64,000 bases of DNA from Deltaproteobacteria bacterium (GTDB lineage Bacteria; Myxococcota_A; UBA796; UBA2385): NCBI GenBank assembly GCA_016792625.1, contig JAEUKK010000086.1, positions 37,657 to 101,656 of the forward strand. The letters are read 5' to 3'. The position numbers and the translations under genes were made by a program. Numbering within the stretch: position 1 is the first letter of the stretch; each line of letters begins with the position of its first letter. Below, in pieces: positions 34,253 to 42,781 of the stretch. Below the pieces are notes generated by a model that saw nothing but the letters and a program-made list of their open reading frames with translations, ran no database searches and was not told the DNA's origin.

Positions 34253-34762
34253 TCAGTGGTGGTGGTGGTGACCGTCGGGGCCGTGCGCGTGCCCGTGGCG
34301 CTTCTCGTCGTCGGTCGCCCCGCGCACGCCGACGATCTTCACGTCAAAGTGCAGGGTCTTGCCGGCCAGCGGGTGGTTGGCGTCGAGCCAGACCCAGGCG
34401 CCCTCAACCTTGCTGACCCACAGGGTCATGGCGCGGCCGTCCTTGGACTTCACGTCGAACGAGGCGCCGACGACGATGTCGATGTCCTTGGGGAAGTCGC
34501 GGCGGTGCACCCGCTGCGCCTCGGGGCCCTGCAGCTCGCCATAGGCCTCGGCCGGGGGGATGCTGGCGCGCAGCTGCACGCCCGCGCCCTTGCCCTCGAG
34601 CTGCTTCTCAAGCCCGGGGATGATGTTGTGAAAGCCGTGCAGGTAGGCCATCGGCTCGCGGCCGACCGAGCTGTCGAGCACGGCGCCCCCATCGTCGGTC
34701 AGCGTGTAGTGGAAGAGGCCGACCATGCCGTGCCCGAGCACGAGCTCGCTGTCCGTGGACAT
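34253..34762 (-). CDS. slyD: SlyD-like FKBP-type peptidyl-prolyl isomerase with His-rich tail
   Basis: 169 residues. The FKBP/SlyD pattern is clear: GMVGLFHYTLTDDGGAVLDSS at the start, PMAYLHGFHNIIPGLEKQLEG, SIPPAEAYGE, an insert-in-flap region with VVGASFDV to WVWLDANHPLAGKTLHFDV, and a C terminus of clustered His (HGHAHGP then five His). SlyD is a cytoplasmic prolyl isomerase and chaperone; the His tail binds nickel and other metals and helps nickel enzyme maturation in Enterobacteria. The His-rich tail here predicts metal binding. No hydrogenase or urease gene is nearby. The ribosome site is weak, and the gene seems monocistronic. Confidence 0.9.
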   Translation of the reverse strand: MSTDSELVLGHGMVGLFHYTLTDDGGAVLDSSVGREPMAYLHGFHNIIPGLEKQLEGKGAGVQLRASIPPAEAYGELQGPEAQRVHRRDFPKDIDIVVGASFDVKSKDGRAMTLWVSKVEGAWVWLDANHPLAGKTLHFDVKIVGVRGATDDEKRHGHAHGPDGHHHHH

Positions 34763-34829
34763 CTGTCACCATCCCATCAGGTCAAGGAGAGGGGCCCCCG
34801 GCGGGGGCAAAGGCCCCGGGTGGGCCCCG

Positions 34830-34861
34830 GGCCCGCGGCGTCTATGGTGAGCCCGCGGGCC
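34830..34861 (-). terminator. Hairpin downstream of the GIDE-like gene
   Basis: Perfect 9-bp arms at 34830-34838 and 34853-34861 enclose a 14-base loop, about 20 bases after the stop at 34880 on the minus strand. There is no clear T-tract, so it may be a Rho-dependent end or an mRNA-stabilising stem. Confidence 0.4.
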
Positions 34862-34879
34862 AGTCGAGCGCCGCGCCGC

Positions 34880-35596
34880 TCAGGCGCCGACCACGCCGAC
34901 CACGAGCGCCAGCAGGCCCATCAGCAGGGCCGCGCCGCCGGCCACCTGGGCCACCAGCACCTGGCGGCGCCCCGCCGTGGTCGCCTGCGCCCGCGGCCCG
35001 GCGCGGAGCCCCAGCACCTGGCCGCCGCCCTTCGCCGCCGGGGCCACATGCACGAGCAGCAGGTCATCAGCGAGCAGCAGGCGCTCCTCAACGCGGTAGC
35101 GCTCGGCTTTGCCCAGCAGGCCCTTGCCCGGGTGCAAGCGCAGGCCCTCGCCGAATTCGACGCCCCGGGCGGTGATCGCGCCGAGCTCACCGAGGCCGCG
35201 GCTGCGCTCTTGGACCGCGCCGAGCCCGCTGACCGGCGCGCCCTCGGGCAGGCGGTCGAGCGCGAGGGGCAGGGGGCCGCTGCCGTCGTCGAGGGTGATC
35301 CGCCCCCCGACCCGGCGCTCGGCGAGGGCCTCGTGGGTCTCGCCGCCCTGGGTCCAGCTCGCCCACACGGTGAGCTCCCAGCCGAGGCAGGGGCGGCGGG
35401 TGAGCGGCGCGTCCACCGCTGGCCCGCGGGCCACCGCCTGCACCAAGGCCGCCGCCGGCGGGCGGGCGCCCACCCCCGTCGAGGCCCAGGGCAGGCTCAT
35501 CCACGGCCGATCCCGGGCCAAGCCGAGCAGGCCCAGCGCCAAAGAGGACGCGCCGGCCAGGCCCAAGCTGCCCCCGAGCCAGAGCAGCGCGCTCAT
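34880..35596 (-). CDS. GIDE-like two-helix membrane protein
   Basis: 238 residues from ATG 35596, ten bases after the sulfatase-like stop. A hydrophobic helix at each end (about 1-27 and 213-237) encloses a soluble beta-rich domain. The domain pattern, ARGPAVDAPLTRRPCLGWEL then GGRITLDDGSGPLPLAL, RYRVEERLLLADDLLLVHV, resembles the GIDE domain first described in a mitochondrial E3 ligase (MUL1/GIDE) and widespread in bacterial membrane proteins of unknown role. No RING finger is present. Last gene of the minus-strand MoxR, DUF58, TgpA, small membrane protein, sulfatase-like run, so an envelope function is likely. Confidence 0.65.
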   Translation of the reverse strand: MSALLWLGGSLGLAGASSLALGLLGLARDRPWMSLPWASTGVGARPPAAALVQAVARGPAVDAPLTRRPCLGWELTVWASWTQGGETHEALAERRVGGRITLDDGSGPLPLALDRLPEGAPVSGLGAVQERSRGLGELGAITARGVEFGEGLRLHPGKGLLGKAERYRVEERLLLADDLLLVHVAPAAKGGGQVLGLRAGPRAQATTAGRRQVLVAQVAGGAALLMGLLALVVGVVGA

Positions 35597-35606
35597 CGGC
35601 GCCGCC

Positions 35607-37415
35607 TCATGGCGCGCCCAGGGCCGCGCGCACACCCGACGGGCGATCACCCACCGGCCGGGCGTCGTCGTTCTTGGCCTGCTCGGCGGTGATCAGCCCG
35701 CGCAGGGCGGCCGCCGCCTCGGGCTGGCGGGCCGAGAGCTCAGCCCGCTCGCCGGGGTCGGCGCTCAGATCGAACATGCGCTCACCCTCGGGCAGCAGGA
35801 GCAGCTTGACCAGGGCGAGGCCATCTGCGGTGGGCGTCCGCATACCCCAGCTCACGCTGCCGCCGGGACGGGGGGCGTAGAGCAGGGTCGCGTAGCCGCG
35901 GGTCTTGGTGCCCTCGGCGAAGCCGAGCAGGTCGGCGCCCTCGACCTTGCCCTCGAGGCGAAAGCCGAGGCGGTCGAGCACGGTCGGTCCGAGATCGGTG
36001 AGCCGCACGCTCTTGTCAATGACCCGGCTCGTCCAGGTCAGCTTGTGGGGCAGGACGATGATCGGCGCGCGCAGGTGGGCCTCGCTCAGCCCGCCCAGGC
36101 GGTCACCGGCCGCGGGGGGCCCGCCGGTGCCCGCCACCGCCCAGAGCACCGGGCGCTCACCCCGCCACGCGTCGACCGCCGCGCGCAAAGCACCCACCGC
36201 CGCGTCAGTCTCGGCGAGGGGCGCCCCGCGGGCCGGGCCCGAGAGGTGCACCCAGAGCAGGGCCGGCCGGGCGGGCAGGGCGCCCAGCCAGCGCGCCGCG
36301 CGGGCGGCGGTGTCGGCGTCCGAGCGCCAGCGCAGGGCGGCGACCGCGGCGGGGTCAGCGGCGAAGGCGGCGTGGCTGAGGGCCTCGACCACGCGCAGGC
36401 GCTCGAGGCCGGCCGGGGCGCCCTCATCCGTGGCCAAAAGATCGTCGTAGGCGGCAAAGCCGCGGTCGAGGCCGCCATCACCGGCCACTGACAGGCTGCC
36501 CACAAAAGCGCCCGCCGCCCAGCCCTCGAGCCGCAGCCGCTCGGCCACCGTCTGCGGCCCCAGCGCGAGCCGGTGCCCTTCGGTCAACAAGCCGAGCCGG
36601 GCGGGGTGCAGGCCGGTCATCAGGCCCGCGGCGGCCAAGGCCGGCAGCGGCGCCGGGGCGACCGCGCCGGTGTAGAGCACGCCCTCGTGGGCGAGCTGGT
36701 CGAGCGCCGGGGTCGGCGAGCCGGCCGCGGGTGCTGGGGCGGCGGTGGCCCCCGGCGTCAGCCCGGCCTCGGCACCGAGCTGCCCCATGCCGAGGCCCTC
36801 GATGGTGATGATGACCACGCTGGGGTCATCTTCGAGGGCCGCCGCGCTGCCGTAGGACCGCGTCGAGATGCTGGCCGCGCAGGCGAGGCCGAGCGCCAGC
36901 CCCGCCGCCGGGCCGAGCAGGCTGAAGCCGACGCGGCGGCGCTCGCCGATCTCTTCGCGGCGCAGCCAATAGGCCGCGTTGAAGTAGATGACGCCAAAAA
37001 CGCCGAGGTTCGCGAGGCCCAGCGAGAGCGCCGCCGTGGGCAGGCCCTGCTGCAGCTTCAGCGCCATCGCCGGCTGCATGTGGAACAGCCCCAGGGCGGC
37101 GGCGGTGAGGCCGAGGGCGAGGCCCTGGGCCTTCGGGCTGCCCGGCGCGCGCAGCCCGCGCAGGAGCCCGACCGGGATCCCGCACAGCAGGCCAAAGACC
37201 GCGCCCACGGCCGCGCCGAGCAGCACCGCGCAGAGGGCGAGCGCCGCGCCTTCCGTGAAGCTGAGCGGCAGCAGGCCGCCCATCGCGAGGCGCAGCAGCT
37301 CAAAACCGCCGCTCAGCCCGCCGGCCCCAGCCCCGAGGGGCGCTGCCCGCAGCGCCAGCGGCCACGCGTGCGGCGGCGGCAGCAGGGGGGCGCGCTCCGC
37401 GGGCGGGCTGGACAT
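35607..37415 (-). CDS. Membrane sulfatase-superfamily protein with eroded active site
   Basis: 602 residues; GGGGAGG ribosome site before ATG 37415. Five or so membrane helices (1-200) precede a periplasmic sulfatase/alkaline-phosphatase-superfamily domain: VVIITIEGLGMGQLG, TPALDQLAHEGVLYTGA, AAGLMTGLHPARLGLLTEG, later DLGPTVLDRLGF and ERMFDLSADPGERAEL. The order matches LtaS/arylsulfatase-like proteins. Key positions differ: the first metal Asp (ITID in active members) is Glu, the nucleophile region (normally TxPS or CxPSR) reads LPALAAAG, and the SDHGE motif reads GTGGPPAAG. A pseudoenzyme that binds rather than cuts is therefore more likely. Downstream of TgpA and a small membrane gene; coupled to the GIDE-like gene. 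Confidence 0.75.
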   Translation of the reverse strand: MSSPPAERAPLLPPPHAWPLALRAAPLGAGAGGLSGGFELLRLAMGGLLPLSFTEGAALALCAVLLGAAVGAVFGLLCGIPVGLLRGLRAPGSPKAQGLALGLTAAALGLFHMQPAMALKLQQGLPTAALSLGLANLGVFGVIYFNAAYWLRREEIGERRRVGFSLLGPAAGLALGLACAASISTRSYGSAAALEDDPSVVIITIEGLGMGQLGAEAGLTPGATAAPAPAAGSPTPALDQLAHEGVLYTGAVAPAPLPALAAAGLMTGLHPARLGLLTEGHRLALGPQTVAERLRLEGWAAGAFVGSLSVAGDGGLDRGFAAYDDLLATDEGAPAGLERLRVVEALSHAAFAADPAAVAALRWRSDADTAARAARWLGALPARPALLWVHLSGPARGAPLAETDAAVGALRAAVDAWRGERPVLWAVAGTGGPPAAGDRLGGLSEAHLRAPIIVLPHKLTWTSRVIDKSVRLTDLGPTVLDRLGFRLEGKVEGADLLGFAEGTKTRGYATLLYAPRPGGSVSWGMRTPTADGLALVKLLLLPEGERMFDLSADPGERAELSARQPEAAAALRGLITAEQAKNDDARPVGDRPSGVRAALGAP

Positions 37416-37481
37416 GGGGCACCTCCCCCGGGGCGCTGGGCCGGGCGGGCCGCGCCTATCCTGTCCGCCCCCTGGGGCACC

Positions 37482-37748
37482 TCAGCCCGCCGCGGGCCCC
37501 CGCGGGCCCGGCCGCAGCATGGCCGCAGGCGTAGGCACCAGCGCAGCGACCAGCACGCTGATCACGGTGACCAAGCCGAGCCCGCCCGCCCGCAGCGCCA
37601 GCGCGAGCCCCTCGCCCGCGACCAGCTCGGCGCCGAGCAGCCCAGCGAGCGTGGCGACGATGAGGCCGCGCAGCAGGGGACCCTGGGCGAACATCGTGGG
37701 GAGGTGGGCGGGGCTGGGCCCGAAGGCCGGCAGGCGGAGGCGGGGCAT
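37482..37748 (-). CDS. Small two-helix membrane protein
   Basis: 88 residues. ATG 37748 has GGAG six bases upstream. After a short polar start (with LPTMFAQGP) two hydrophobic helices are evident, about residues 27-45 and 52-73, followed by a Pro/Gly tail. No family recognised. It lies 23 bases after the TgpA-like stop and 66 bases before the sulfatase-like gene, same strand, so it is probably part of this operon. Real rather than chance coding is supported by its ribosome site, the hydrophobic pattern and the close packing. Confidence 0.55.
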   Translation of the reverse strand: MPRLRLPAFGPSPAHLPTMFAQGPLLRGLIVATLAGLLGAELVAGEGLALALRAGGLGLVTVISVLVAALVPTPAAMLRPGPRGPAAG

Positions 37749-37771
37749 CAGCGGCTCCGGGGTGGAGGAGG

Positions 37772-39892
37772 TCAGCCCCGGGGACGGATCTCTGGCCCCT
37801 CCGCCTGAGCCCCCGAGCCTCCACCGGCCCGCGCAAGCGGCGCGGCGCCCGCGCCCTCCACCAGCACCCGCGGCCGCTTGGGGAGGGCCCGCAGCGCGGT
37901 GATCGCCGCCGCCGCCTCGGGGAGCAGCGCGCTGGCCGGCTCTCCGCCGTAGGTCTCGCGGTAGGCCAGCCAGGCCAGGGCCGAGAGGGGAGAGAGCGCC
38001 GGGCCCGCCTCTGCCACCAGCGCCTCGGCCTGCCGGAGCGGAGGCAGCCCGACGGGGGCGGTCCAGCCCCGCGCCGCAGCCAAGGCCAGCCCCTCGGCGT
38101 AGCGGCGGGCGAGCTGCCCCGGGGCTGGCCCGGGCGCGGGCCCGGCCAAGGCCCGCAGCGCGCGGCGCACCCCGACCCAGAGCCCGATCACCAGCGCCAC
38201 CGCCGCGAGGCCGCGCAGCGCGCCGCTCTGCCCCCGCAGCGCCTCGGCCAGCCGGCTGAGGCCGCCGAGCTGGGCGCTGAGGTCAAAGTCGAGCATCAAG
38301 CTGCGGGTGCCGCCGATGAACAGGTCCGAGAGCTGGGCGAGCAGCCCGCGCGAGGCCCCGCCGTCGAGGGCCGGGGTCGCGTCGAGCAGCACCCAGCGGC
38401 CGTCGATCCAGGCCTCGACCCAGGAGTGCGCGTCCTGCTGGCGGAAGACCACAAAGCCGCCGTAGGGGTTGCGCTCGCCGCCGTAGAGGCCATTCACGAG
38501 GCGGGCCGGCGTGCCCTGGGCGCGGAGCAGCACGGCCAGCGCCGTGGCGAAGTACTCGCAGTGGCCCGCCTGGCTCTCAAAAAGGAAGGCCGAGAGGGGC
38601 TGGCCGGCGTGCTCGGGCTGCGGGTCGAGCGTGTAGGTAAAAACGCTGAGGTGGTTCACCACCGCGGCCGCCCGCTGCGCCGGGCCGGCGCCGGGCCCCG
38701 CCTGCTCGGCGAGGGTGATGGCCAGGGCGCTGATCTCGGGGTCGAGGTCCTCGGGCAGCTCGGTCCACAGCTGGCTCTTGAGCACCGCGGCCTCGAGGCG
38801 GGCCAGCCCGGCCTCACGCTGGCGGATGGCCTTGGAGTCGGCCGGCGGCTCACCCGGCGCGTAGGGCACGCTCCACGTGGTGTAGCGGAGCACCCCGATC
38901 GCCGCCGCGCCGCGCAGGTTCCGGCTCATGTCCATGCGCAGGCGAAAGCTCTCCCCCTCGGGCCGCACCGCGTGCACCTCGGGCGGCGCGAAGAGCACGT
39001 CGTTGGTGTGGTTGACCTGGCTGACCTCCGACCGCCACCAGCGCGGCGTGCCCGGCTCGGCCGGCCAGGCGTTGAGCCGCTGGGGGTTGAAGGGCTCGCG
39101 CTGCCAGCCGGTGCCGTCGAAGGTGTCCATCGCCACGCCGCGCATGTAGATCGGCGGCAGGACCGGCGCGCCGTCCTGGTCGGTGATGGTCGCCCGCAGC
39201 ACCTCGTCGGGGTTGAAGCGCGACATCGCGTGATCACCGAGCTGCACGCGATCTTGGAAGCCCGGAAGGGCCTCGGGGCCCAGGCCCGCGCCGACCCCGC
39301 CCTGCACGCGGGGCAGCACGATGAACAGCGCCGCGCCGAGCGCGACGACCGCCGGGCCGACCGCCCAGAGCGCGCCCAGGCGGGGCGCGGCGGCCCGGGG
39401 CGGCAGGTGCTCAGACAGCAGGCACAACATCAGCGCGTGGGGCGCGAGCAGGCCAAAGCCGGCGAAGACCAACATCAGGGCCGGGTGCAGGCTGAGGATG
39501 CACGAGAGCAACAGCAGCAGCGTCGCCAGGAGTAGGCTCACCCGGTCATCGGTGGGCGAGCGCCCCGTCCAGGCGCGGTGCACGAGCAGGTAGCTGACCA
39601 AGGCCGCGCCCACCGCGAGCCGGCTGCTCACCAAGAACACCGCGATGATGGCCATGACCAGCGCCGAGGTGTTCGCGATGCGCCAGAGGTGCAGCGCGTC
39701 AGGGCCCGGCGCGCCCCCGCGCAGCAGGCCCACCGCCCAGCCGATGGCGGCCACAAAGGCGATGAGCGCGCTGCTCTCACCCGAGAGGGCCAAGGCGCCC
39801 AAGGCGAGGCCGCCGACCCCGGCCACCACCCGGCGGCGCACCTGGTCGGCGGAGAGGGGGCCGCCGCGGTGGAGGGGAGAGGGCGTGGCCAC
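37772..39892 (-). CDS. TgpA-type membrane transglutaminase-like protease
   Basis: About 706 residues from GTG 39892, five bases after the DUF58 stop. Six or so membrane helices fill the first 220 residues (DUF3488-like part). The periplasmic transglutaminase domain has the cysteine in AGHCEYFATALAVLLRAQG, the histidine in DAHSWVEAW and the aspartate in LLDATPA, so the catalytic triad is complete. A further membrane helix (GLAAVALVIGLWVGV) and a C-terminal DUF4129-like cytoplasmic part follow (YAEGLALAAARG, LSALAWLAYRETYGGE). TgpA of Pseudomonas is an essential membrane transglutaminase of unknown substrate. MoxR and DUF58 genes precede it as in many bacteria. Confidence 0.88.
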   Translation of the reverse strand: MATPSPLHRGGPLSADQVRRRVVAGVGGLALGALALSGESSALIAFVAAIGWAVGLLRGGAPGPDALHLWRIANTSALVMAIIAVFLVSSRLAVGAALVSYLLVHRAWTGRSPTDDRVSLLLATLLLLLSCILSLHPALMLVFAGFGLLAPHALMLCLLSEHLPPRAAAPRLGALWAVGPAVVALGAALFIVLPRVQGGVGAGLGPEALPGFQDRVQLGDHAMSRFNPDEVLRATITDQDGAPVLPPIYMRGVAMDTFDGTGWQREPFNPQRLNAWPAEPGTPRWWRSEVSQVNHTNDVLFAPPEVHAVRPEGESFRLRMDMSRNLRGAAAIGVLRYTTWSVPYAPGEPPADSKAIRQREAGLARLEAAVLKSQLWTELPEDLDPEISALAITLAEQAGPGAGPAQRAAAVVNHLSVFTYTLDPQPEHAGQPLSAFLFESQAGHCEYFATALAVLLRAQGTPARLVNGLYGGERNPYGGFVVFRQQDAHSWVEAWIDGRWVLLDATPALDGGASRGLLAQLSDLFIGGTRSLMLDFDLSAQLGGLSRLAEALRGQSGALRGLAAVALVIGLWVGVRRALRALAGPAPGPAPGQLARRYAEGLALAAARGWTAPVGLPPLRQAEALVAEAGPALSPLSALAWLAYRETYGGEPASALLPEAAAAITALRALPKRPRVLVEGAGAAPLARAGGGSGAQAEGPEIRPRG

Positions 39893-39897
39893 GGCGC

Positions 39898-40866
39898 TCA
39901 AGCGCCCTCCCCGAGGCCATAGCCGCCGAGGCGCTCCAGCAGCAGGCGCCGCCATCGTGGCCCCGCCCGGGGTGGGAGCTGCGCGCCGGGCAGCTCGAGG
40001 CCCACCGCCTTGCCCGCGTCGAGTCCGGCGACCACCGCGCCCGCGGCCAGCCGCAGCGCGTCTTCGAGGGCCTCGCCCACGACCGGCGGGACGACCACGC
40101 GCAGCTCTTCGCTGCTGTCGGCCTCGCGCAGCACCACCACCGGCCGCCCCACCCGGGCGGTGGTCAGCCAGTGCAGGTCACGGGGGGCGTCACCGGGGGC
40201 GTAGTCGCGCAGCCCGAGCAGGTCACCGCCGCCGCCGCGGGCCCGGCTGTCGGGGCGGGCGTGGCCCAGCCCGGCGGGGCGCGCAGGCGGCGCGCCGCGG
40301 TCGGGGCGCGGGAAGACGAGCACCTGCTCGGGCACGTCAAGGGTGCGCCAGCGCCGCAGCAGGCCGAAGGGGAAGCGGCTCTCGACGCGCAAGGCGCGCA
40401 GGGGCTGGGGGCCGCGGGTCGGCAGCCGCCAGCGGGCGGGGGCCTCGGCCACGCCGCCCGGCTCGACCAGGCCCACCTTCCCCTCGGCCAGGGCGCCGCC
40501 GGCGGCGTCGAGCTCGCGCAGCTCGAGCGCGAAGGCGCGGCCCCAGCGGCGGTGGTTCTCGACCACAATGGCGCCGGGCGCGTCAACTTCGGCGAAGAGC
40601 TCTTCGGGCAGACGCCGGCGCAGGCGCAGGCCGCGCAGGTTCCACTCGGCGAGCAGGTTGCTCACCACCATGATCGCCATCAGCATGGCGAGGATCACGT
40701 AGAGCAGGTTGTTCCCGGTGTTCACGGCCGCGACGAGCACCCCAGCGAGCACCGCGAGGTACCAGCCGCCCTCGCGGGTCGGGCGCACGAGGCCGCGGTC
40801 GCGCTCCCAGGCCGCCTCGCGCGCGCGCAGTCGGTCGCGCAGCGCCGCGATGGGGCCCCCGCTCAC
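39898..40866 (-). CDS. DUF58-domain membrane protein
   Basis: 322 residues. GTG start overlaps the moxR stop (GTGA). Two closely spaced membrane helices near residues 35-70 (GGWYLAVLAGVLVAAVNTGNNLLYVILAMLM is one continuous hydrophobic area) precede a beta-rich domain and the conserved DUF58 block GLRDYAPGDAPRDLHWLTTARVG. DUF58 proteins resemble von Willebrand A folds and are nearly always encoded with MoxR ATPases and transglutaminase-like proteins, where they are thought to help assemble or activate envelope complexes. Position between moxR and tgpA, with overlap upstream and a five-base gap downstream, is typical. Confidence 0.88.
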   Translation of the reverse strand: MSGGPIAALRDRLRAREAAWERDRGLVRPTREGGWYLAVLAGVLVAAVNTGNNLLYVILAMLMAIMVVSNLLAEWNLRGLRLRRRLPEELFAEVDAPGAIVVENHRRWGRAFALELRELDAAGGALAEGKVGLVEPGGVAEAPARWRLPTRGPQPLRALRVESRFPFGLLRRWRTLDVPEQVLVFPRPDRGAPPARPAGLGHARPDSRARGGGGDLLGLRDYAPGDAPRDLHWLTTARVGRPVVVLREADSSEELRVVVPPVVGEALEDALRLAAGAVVAGLDAGKAVGLELPGAQLPPRAGPRWRRLLLERLGGYGLGEGA

Positions 40867-41846
40867 CCGCCGAAGACCTCGGCGAGGATGGCCCGCACGG
40901 CGCGCTCCCCGCCGCCGCGCTCCCCCTCGACGCGGGGCAGCACCCGGTGCCCGAGCACCGCCTGGGCGAGGCCGAGCAGGTCGTCGGGGATGACAAAAGC
41001 GCGGGCCTGGCCGAGCGCGCGGGCCCGACAGGCGCGCAGAAGCGCCTCGGCGCCGCGGGTGCTGACCCCGCGCAGCAGGCGGGCGTCCGAGCGGGTGCGG
41101 CTGACCAGCTCGAGCAGCAGGTCTTCCACGTCGGGGTGGACCGCCACCCGGTCGACCGCGGCGCAGAGGGCGGCGGTCTCGGCGAGGCTCAAGGCTGCGG
41201 GGAAGCGCGCGGCGCGCAGACCGCCGCTGCGCAAGATCTCGCGCTCGTGCTCCCGGTCGGGGTAGCCCATCGACAGGCGCACAAAGAAGCGGTCGAGCTG
41301 GCTGTCGGGCAGCGCGAAGGTGCTGTGGTGGTCGGTGGGGTTCTGGGTCGCCAGCACCGCAAAGGGCGAGGGGAGTGGGTGCCGCTCGCCGTCGACCGTG
41401 ACCTGCCGCTCGGTCATCGCCTCGAGCAAGGCCGACTGGGTCTTGGGGGTCGCCCGGTTGATCTCATCGGCCAGCACGATGTTCCCGAAGATCGGGCCGG
41501 GCCGAAACCGGAAGCCCCCCGCCTCGAGCACCGGCACGCCGGTGATGTCGCCGGGCAGCAGATCGCTGGTGAACTGGATGCGCCGCAGCACCCCGCCCAG
41601 GGCCGCGGCGAGCGCGCTGGCCAGGGTGGTTTTGCCGACCCCAGGCACGTCCTCGAGGAGGACGTGGCCGCCGGCGACCACCGCGATGAGCGCGAGCTCA
41701 ACCGCGGCGTCTTTGCCCCGCACCGTCTCGCGCACCGCGGCAGCGGCGCGCTGAAAATCGGCCGCCGCGGCGCGGATCGCGGCGGAGTCTTCCGCGTCAG
41801 GGGTCGGCTTGATGCGGGCGACCGGTGCGGTCGAAGGGGTGCTCAC
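40863..41846 (-). CDS. MoxR-family AAA+ ATPase
   Basis: 327 residues from GTG 41846 (GGAG six bases upstream). All AAA+ motifs are present: Walker A in EDVPGVGKTTLA, FTSDLLPGDITGVPV, the Walker B region IFGNIVLADEINRATPKTQSALLEAM, sensor 1 in AVLATQNP, and the C-terminal lid with STRGAEALLRACRARALGQARAFVIPDDL. MoxR proteins act as chaperone-like ATPases for metal insertion or complex assembly, usually with DUF58 and von Willebrand partners. First gene of this operon; its stop overlaps the DUF58 start. No BatA/BatB-type genes follow; instead TgpA and a sulfatase-like gene do. Confidence 0.92.
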   Translation of the reverse strand: MSTPSTAPVARIKPTPDAEDSAAIRAAAADFQRAAAAVRETVRGKDAAVELALIAVVAGGHVLLEDVPGVGKTTLASALAAALGGVLRRIQFTSDLLPGDITGVPVLEAGGFRFRPGPIFGNIVLADEINRATPKTQSALLEAMTERQVTVDGERHPLPSPFAVLATQNPTDHHSTFALPDSQLDRFFVRLSMGYPDREHEREILRSGGLRAARFPAALSLAETAALCAAVDRVAVHPDVEDLLLELVSRTRSDARLLRGVSTRGAEALLRACRARALGQARAFVIPDDLLGLAQAVLGHRVLPRVEGERGGGERAVRAILAEVFGG

Positions 41847-41908
41847 GCAGGGCTCCGGGCGGTCGAGGTCAGGCGCGACCCGCGCCACGCGCGGCCGCCC
41901 ACGGGCGC

Positions 41909-42421
41909 TCAGCCGCCGCTGACGTACTTCCCGGTGGTCTGCAGCTGGTAGGTGCAGCCCGCGGGCACCGACTCGTCGGCCGACTCGACCACCTCGACCT
42001 CTTCGGTGCCCTGCCAGTCGACCCCATCGGGCAGATCGCAGCCGCCGGCGGCCCCCTCGTAGTCGGCCTCGCCGCGGATGATCCAGCGCAGGTCGCCGCT
42101 CGGCCGCTCTTCGAGCCAGATGGCCGAGGTGTAGGAGAGCGCGCAGCCGCTGCGTGAGCCGATGGCGAAGCTCTCGCCGTCGACCGAGAGGGAGATCTCT
42201 TCTTCGTTGACGAAGATCTCGTAGCTGAAGGTCTCTTCGTAGATACGACCCTCAGAGATGCAGTCGGTGGACAAGCTGCCGTCATCGACCACGCTCTCGA
42301 CCGTCACTTCGTAGACGAGGTCGGGCACGGCGTCCTCGGCGCCGCACGCGGCGAGGCCCGCCGAGGCGAGCGCGAGGACGGGCAGCGGGGCAGGCCGGAG
42401 GCGGCGGGGCGCGGTGAACAT
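41909..42421 (-). CDS. Small secreted lipoprotein, function unknown
   Basis: 170 residues from ATG 42421. The signal ends in lipobox LAAC (Cys near 26). The mature part is acidic and beta-rich, with five Cys (DCISEG, SGCALSY, GGCDLPDG, AGCTYQL) likely forming disulfides, and a repeated EEE/EVEVVE pattern. No family recognised. GGAG lies nine bases upstream of the ATG. It is 62 bases ahead of moxR on the same strand and could be the first gene of that operon, or have its own unit. A TATAGT-like element lies about 110 bases upstream on the minus strand. Confidence 0.7.
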   Translation of the reverse strand: MFTAPRRLRPAPLPVLALASAGLAACGAEDAVPDLVYEVTVESVVDDGSLSTDCISEGRIYEETFSYEIFVNEEEISLSVDGESFAIGSRSGCALSYTSAIWLEERPSGDLRWIIRGEADYEGAAGGCDLPDGVDWQGTEEVEVVESADESVPAGCTYQLQTTGKYVSGG

Positions 42422-42781
42422 CGGGCGGAGCTCCAGCGGCGGCGCGGGGCGCAGGGAGAGGGGGGCGCGGGCGGGGCCGCGGCGGAGGGGTCGGGCGGCG
42501 GGCCCGACCGGGGCCCGGCCCCAAGCGCGCCCACTATAGCGGGCGCGGGCAGGCGCGCCGCGCCCGGTGGACGGCCCCGGTCCCTCCCTATAAACGCGCA
42601 GGTGCCAGGGCCGGCGGCGAGAGCGATGGCGCGCGGGCCTGCCCGAGCGCGCACCGTTCAGGCGCGACCACCGCTGCAGCCGGCGCACCCCCTCCCCCTG
42701 GTCTGGTCCCCGGGCCCCGCGGCCCACCGACCGCGCCGCACGCCGGCGCCCGACCGCCCCCACCGAGCTGGAGCAGATCCC
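42422..42781. promoter_or_regulatory. 360-base divergent intergenic region with two -10-like elements
   Basis: Between the lipoprotein (minus) and the AAA/TPR gene (plus) the DNA is almost pure GC except for two AT islands. TATAGT reads on the minus strand at 42533-42538 and TATAAA on the plus strand at 42589-42594. Neither has a good TTGACA partner at 16-18 bases. They are candidate start regions for the two divergent genes. Apart from these I see nothing coding; long open frames here are by-products of GC bias. Confidence 0.35.
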
